Source: Streptomyces misionensis (GTDB taxonomy: Bacteria; Actinomycetota; Actinomycetes; Streptomycetales; Streptomycetaceae). From it: DNA of 48,493 nt. How positions within the stretch are numbered: the stretch's first letter is position 1; each line of letters starts with the position of its first letter. A program made the translations under genes and the position numbers. The notes under the pieces were generated by a model, which was not told the DNA's origin, made no database searches, and saw only the letters and a list, made by a program, of their open reading frames with translations. The stretch is from contig NZ_VOGW01000132.1 of NCBI RefSeq assembly GCF_007896895.1, forward strand, positions 43,848 to 92,340. Direction: 5' to 3'. Below, one piece after another: positions 46,251-48,493 of this stretch.

Positions 46251-47834
46251 ATGGCGCGATTCAACACGCCTGCCACCAAGGCGCGCCCCGCCTTTGCGGT
46301 CACGACGACCGGCCGCGAACTGTCCACGCACGAGGGCGGCCGGGGCCGCGAGCGCGACGCCCGTTCGGAGCTCTTCCTCCTCGCCGTCTCCCACCTGGTC
46401 TCCGAGGACACCTTCTACGAGAGCGGCGAGGACCGCGACGACCGGTACGCCCGGCTGGTGCGCGACCTCGCCGTCGCGGACCCCGAGTGGACGGCCGGGC
46501 TGCTCGGCTGGCTGCGCGGCGAGGGCACCATGCGCACCGCGTCGATCGTGGGCGCCGCCGAGTACACGCACGCACGGCTCACCGCGGGCGCGACCGGCGG
46601 TCCCACCGGCCGCCAGGTCGTGGACTCGGTCCTGCGGCGGCCCGACGAGCCGGGCGAGTTGCTCGCCTACTGGGTGTCGCGGTACGGCCGCGCCGTCCCC
46701 AAGCCCGTCAAGCGCGGGATCGCCGACGCGGTACGACGGCTGTACCACCCCAAGGCGCTGCTGAAGTACGACACCGCGTCCAAGGGCTACCGCTTCGGCG
46801 ACGTCCTCAACCTCGTCCACGCCGCCCCGGACCCGGACAGGCCCTGGCAGGGCGAGCTGTTCCGGTACGCGCTGGACCGGCGCCACCACCCGGAGACGGC
46901 CGTGCCGCCCGCGGCGCTGCCGCTGCTCGCCGCGCACCGGGAGCTGATGCGGTTGCCGGTCGCCGGGCGGCGGGCCGTCGTCACCTCGCCGGGCGCCGCC
47001 GAACGGCTGGCCGCGGCCGGGATGACCTGGGAGGCGCTGGCCGGCTGGCTCCAGGGGCCGATGGACAAGGCGGCCTGGGAGGCGGTGATCCCGTCGATGG
47101 GCGTGATGGCGCTGGTGCGCAACCTGCGCAACTTCGACGCCGCCGGGGTCTCGGACGAGGTGGCCGAGCAGGTCGCGGCGCGGCTCGGGGACCCGGAGCA
47201 GGTGGCCCGGTCGCGGCAGTTCCCCTTCCGCTACCTCGCCGCCTACCGGCACGCCCCCTCGCTGCGGTGGGCGTATCCCCTGGAGCGGGCGCTGCGCCAC
47301 TCACTGGGCAGCGTGCCCGCGCTGCCGGGGCGGACGCTGGTGCTGGTCGACCGGTCGGGTTCCATGTTCCGGTCGCGGTCCGGGGGCGGGTCGGGGCTGA
47401 CGCGCGCGGACGCCGCGGCGGTCTTCGGCACGGCCGTGGCGATGCGGGCCGCGTCCGCGGACCTGGTGGAGTTCGGTTCGGCGAGCGCGGCGGTCCCGTA
47501 CCGGCGGGGCGAGTCGGTGCTCAGGGCCCTGGAGCGGTTCGGGAACCTCGGCGGTACGGACACGACCGGGGCGATCCGCCGGCACTACCGCCGGCACGAC
47601 CGGGTGCTGATCGTCACGGACGAGCAGTACGCGGCCGGCGGGCACGGTGAGCCGACGTCGCAGGTCCCCGCGGACGTGCCGGTCTACACCTGGAACCTGG
47701 AGGGCTACCGGGCCGGGCACGGCCCCTCGGGCGCGGCGCACCGGCACACCTTCGGGGGCCTCACGGACGCGGCGTTCCGCATGGTCCCGCTGCTGGAGGC
47801 GGCACGGGACGCGCGCTGGCCCTGGCAGTCGTGA
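46251..47834 (+). CDS. rsr: Ro60 orthologue (TROVE-domain protein)
   Basis: Ring-shaped RNA-binding protein related to the Ro60 autoantigen, which binds Y RNA on its outer surface and misfolded or single-stranded RNA in its central hole. The first ~340 residues are the HEAT-repeat TROVE domain (ELFLLAVSHLVSEDTFYESG, TASIVGAAEYTHARL, LKYDTASKGYRFGDVLNLVH). The C-terminal von Willebrand A domain has the metal site DRSGS at 367-371, then TNKD-equivalent GGTDTTGAI and VLIVTDEQYA. Length 527 residues. The ATG at 46251 follows GGGGGA; an in-frame ATG at 46230 is an alternative. The partner Y RNA lies immediately upstream. Confidence 0.94.
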   Translation: MARFNTPATKARPAFAVTTTGRELSTHEGGRGRERDARSELFLLAVSHLVSEDTFYESGEDRDDRYARLVRDLAVADPEWTAGLLGWLRGEGTMRTASIVGAAEYTHARLTAGATGGPTGRQVVDSVLRRPDEPGELLAYWVSRYGRAVPKPVKRGIADAVRRLYHPKALLKYDTASKGYRFGDVLNLVHAAPDPDRPWQGELFRYALDRRHHPETAVPPAALPLLAAHRELMRLPVAGRRAVVTSPGAAERLAAAGMTWEALAGWLQGPMDKAAWEAVIPSMGVMALVRNLRNFDAAGVSDEVAEQVAARLGDPEQVARSRQFPFRYLAAYRHAPSLRWAYPLERALRHSLGSVPALPGRTLVLVDRSGSMFRSRSGGGSGLTRADAAAVFGTAVAMRAASADLVEFGSASAAVPYRRGESVLRALERFGNLGGTDTTGAIRRHYRRHDRVLIVTDEQYAAGGHGEPTSQVPADVPVYTWNLEGYRAGHGPSGAAHRHTFGGLTDAAFRMVPLLEAARDARWPWQS

Positions 47835-47897
47835 GGCATCCGGGGGCGCGGGGAGCCGCCCCGGCCGGCTCCCCGCGCCGCCCCGGCGAACTCCCTG

Positions 47898-48493
47898 TCA
47901 AAGGGCCTTCGCCGCCGGTTCCACCATGTTGCGGACCGTCCGCGCCTTCACGAAGTCGCCCATCGCCGTCATGTCCCATTCGCCGGAGAACTGGCGGATC
48001 AGCTTGGCCATCATGACGCCGGTCTGCGGTTCGGCGTGCGTGAGGTCGAAGCGGACCAGTTCCTCCTCCGTGGCCGCGTCGACCAGGCGGCAGTATGCCT
48101 TGGCGACGTCCGTGAACTTCTGGCCGGAGAAGGAGTTGACGGTGAAGACGAGACCGGTGACCTCCTGGGGGATGCGGCCCAGGTCGACGACGATCACCTC
48201 GTCGTCGCCCGCGCCCTCGCCCGTGAGGTTGTCGCCGGAGTGCTTGACCGCGCCCTTGAGGATCGTCAGCTTGCCGAAGTAGCAGCTGTCGACGTGGTTG
48301 CGCTCGGGGCCGTAGGCGATCACCGAGGCGTCCAGGTCGATGTCGCCGCCCCGGAACGCCGGCTCCCAGCCGAGCCCCATCCGCACCTGGGACAGGAGCG
48401 GGCGACCGCCCTTGACCAGGGACACCGTCTGGTTCTTCCGCAGGCTCACCCGGCCCTTGTCCAGGTTGATCTTCCCGGCGCCGGGCGCGGGGG
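47898..48493 (-). CDS. TerD-family protein, N-terminus beyond the window
   Basis: C-terminal TerD domain of a stress/tellurium-resistance family protein. Conserved calcium-site and core segments are MGLGWEPAF, GGDIDLDASVIAYG, HSGDNLTGEGAGDDEVI and FTVNSFSGQKF. The frame stays open to the right edge, reading Pro/Ala then KINLDKGRVSLRKNQ, which looks like the linker of a two-domain TerD protein; the Val at 48449 is internal rather than a start. Length inside the window is 198 codons. It converges with rsr. Confidence 0.9.
   Translation of the reverse strand, partial: PAPGAGKINLDKGRVSLRKNQTVSLVKGGRPLLSQVRMGLGWEPAFRGGDIDLDASVIAYGPERNHVDSCYFGKLTILKGAVKHSGDNLTGEGAGDDEVIVVDLGRIPQEVTGLVFTVNSFSGQKFTDVAKAYCRLVDAATEEELVRFDLTHAEPQTGVMMAKLIRQFSGEWDMTAMGDFVKARTVRNMVEPAAKAL

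Noticed and set aside
48449..48493. GTG at 48449 as the start of the TerD gene
   Set aside because: The frame continues upstream to the edge with family-like residues (KINLDKGRVSL), so this Val is internal.

Overview
The window comes from a high-GC actinomycete, almost certainly a Streptomyces. Third codon positions are nearly all G or C, GTG and TTG starts are common, many genes overlap by ATGA or GTGA, and the gene order uvrC-rapZ-yvcK-whiA-gap-pgk-tpiA-secG followed by pgi-pgl-opcA-zwf-tal-tkt is the Streptomyces core arrangement.

Layout. (1) 1-1500: a junction between an opposite-strand fragment of a mycothiol-dependent enzyme and a Rieske lipoprotein lacking its usual N-terminus, then a helix-turn-helix regulator. 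(2) 1848-7247: uvrC-rapZ-yvcK-whiA, an overlapping DNA repair, cell-envelope/carbon and sporulation operon. (3) 7654-11703: gap, pgk, tpiA (lower glycolysis), secG and an RbpA-family RNA polymerase-binding protein. (4) 12288-21703: pgi and a membrane protein on +, then the pentose phosphate operon tkt-tal-zwf-opcA-pgl on -. (5) 22115-25334: haem O and haem A synthesis (ctaB, ctaA) around two small + strand genes. (6) 25394-27973: an ABC exporter pair and an AAC(3)-like acetyltransferase. (7) 28156-34704: the complete SUF iron-sulfur operon sufR-B-D-ferredoxin-C-S-U-T. (8) 34799-35709: an SMR efflux pump with its TetR regulator. (9) 35754-38154: dapD, a HAD-like protein and a shortened dapA. 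(10) 38325-40746: a small peptide plus Cys-rich protein pair, a holin-like/DUF3618 pair, and the decayed start of an ArsR-type regulator. (11) 40747-45881: a secreted nuclease, an unknown protein, and a Tat-exported PhoX-type phosphatase with a PHO box. (12) 45928-48493: a Y RNA with a circularly permuted tRNA-like domain, the Ro60 (TROVE) protein gene rsr, and a truncated TerD protein.

How it works together. Regions 3-4 supply glycolysis and NADPH/pentose production almost completely. Region 5 feeds the aa3 terminal oxidase. Region 7 builds Fe-S clusters and carries its own regulator, whose likely operator sits on the promoter. Region 11 looks like phosphate scavenging. Region 12 is a Ro-Y RNA ribonucleoprotein locus and is the most distinctive system here: the tRNA-like half of the RNA is read T-arm, closed acceptor hairpin, D-arm. 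Several lesions also stand out: the left-edge junction, an apparent in-frame loss in dapA, and the ArsR remnant.
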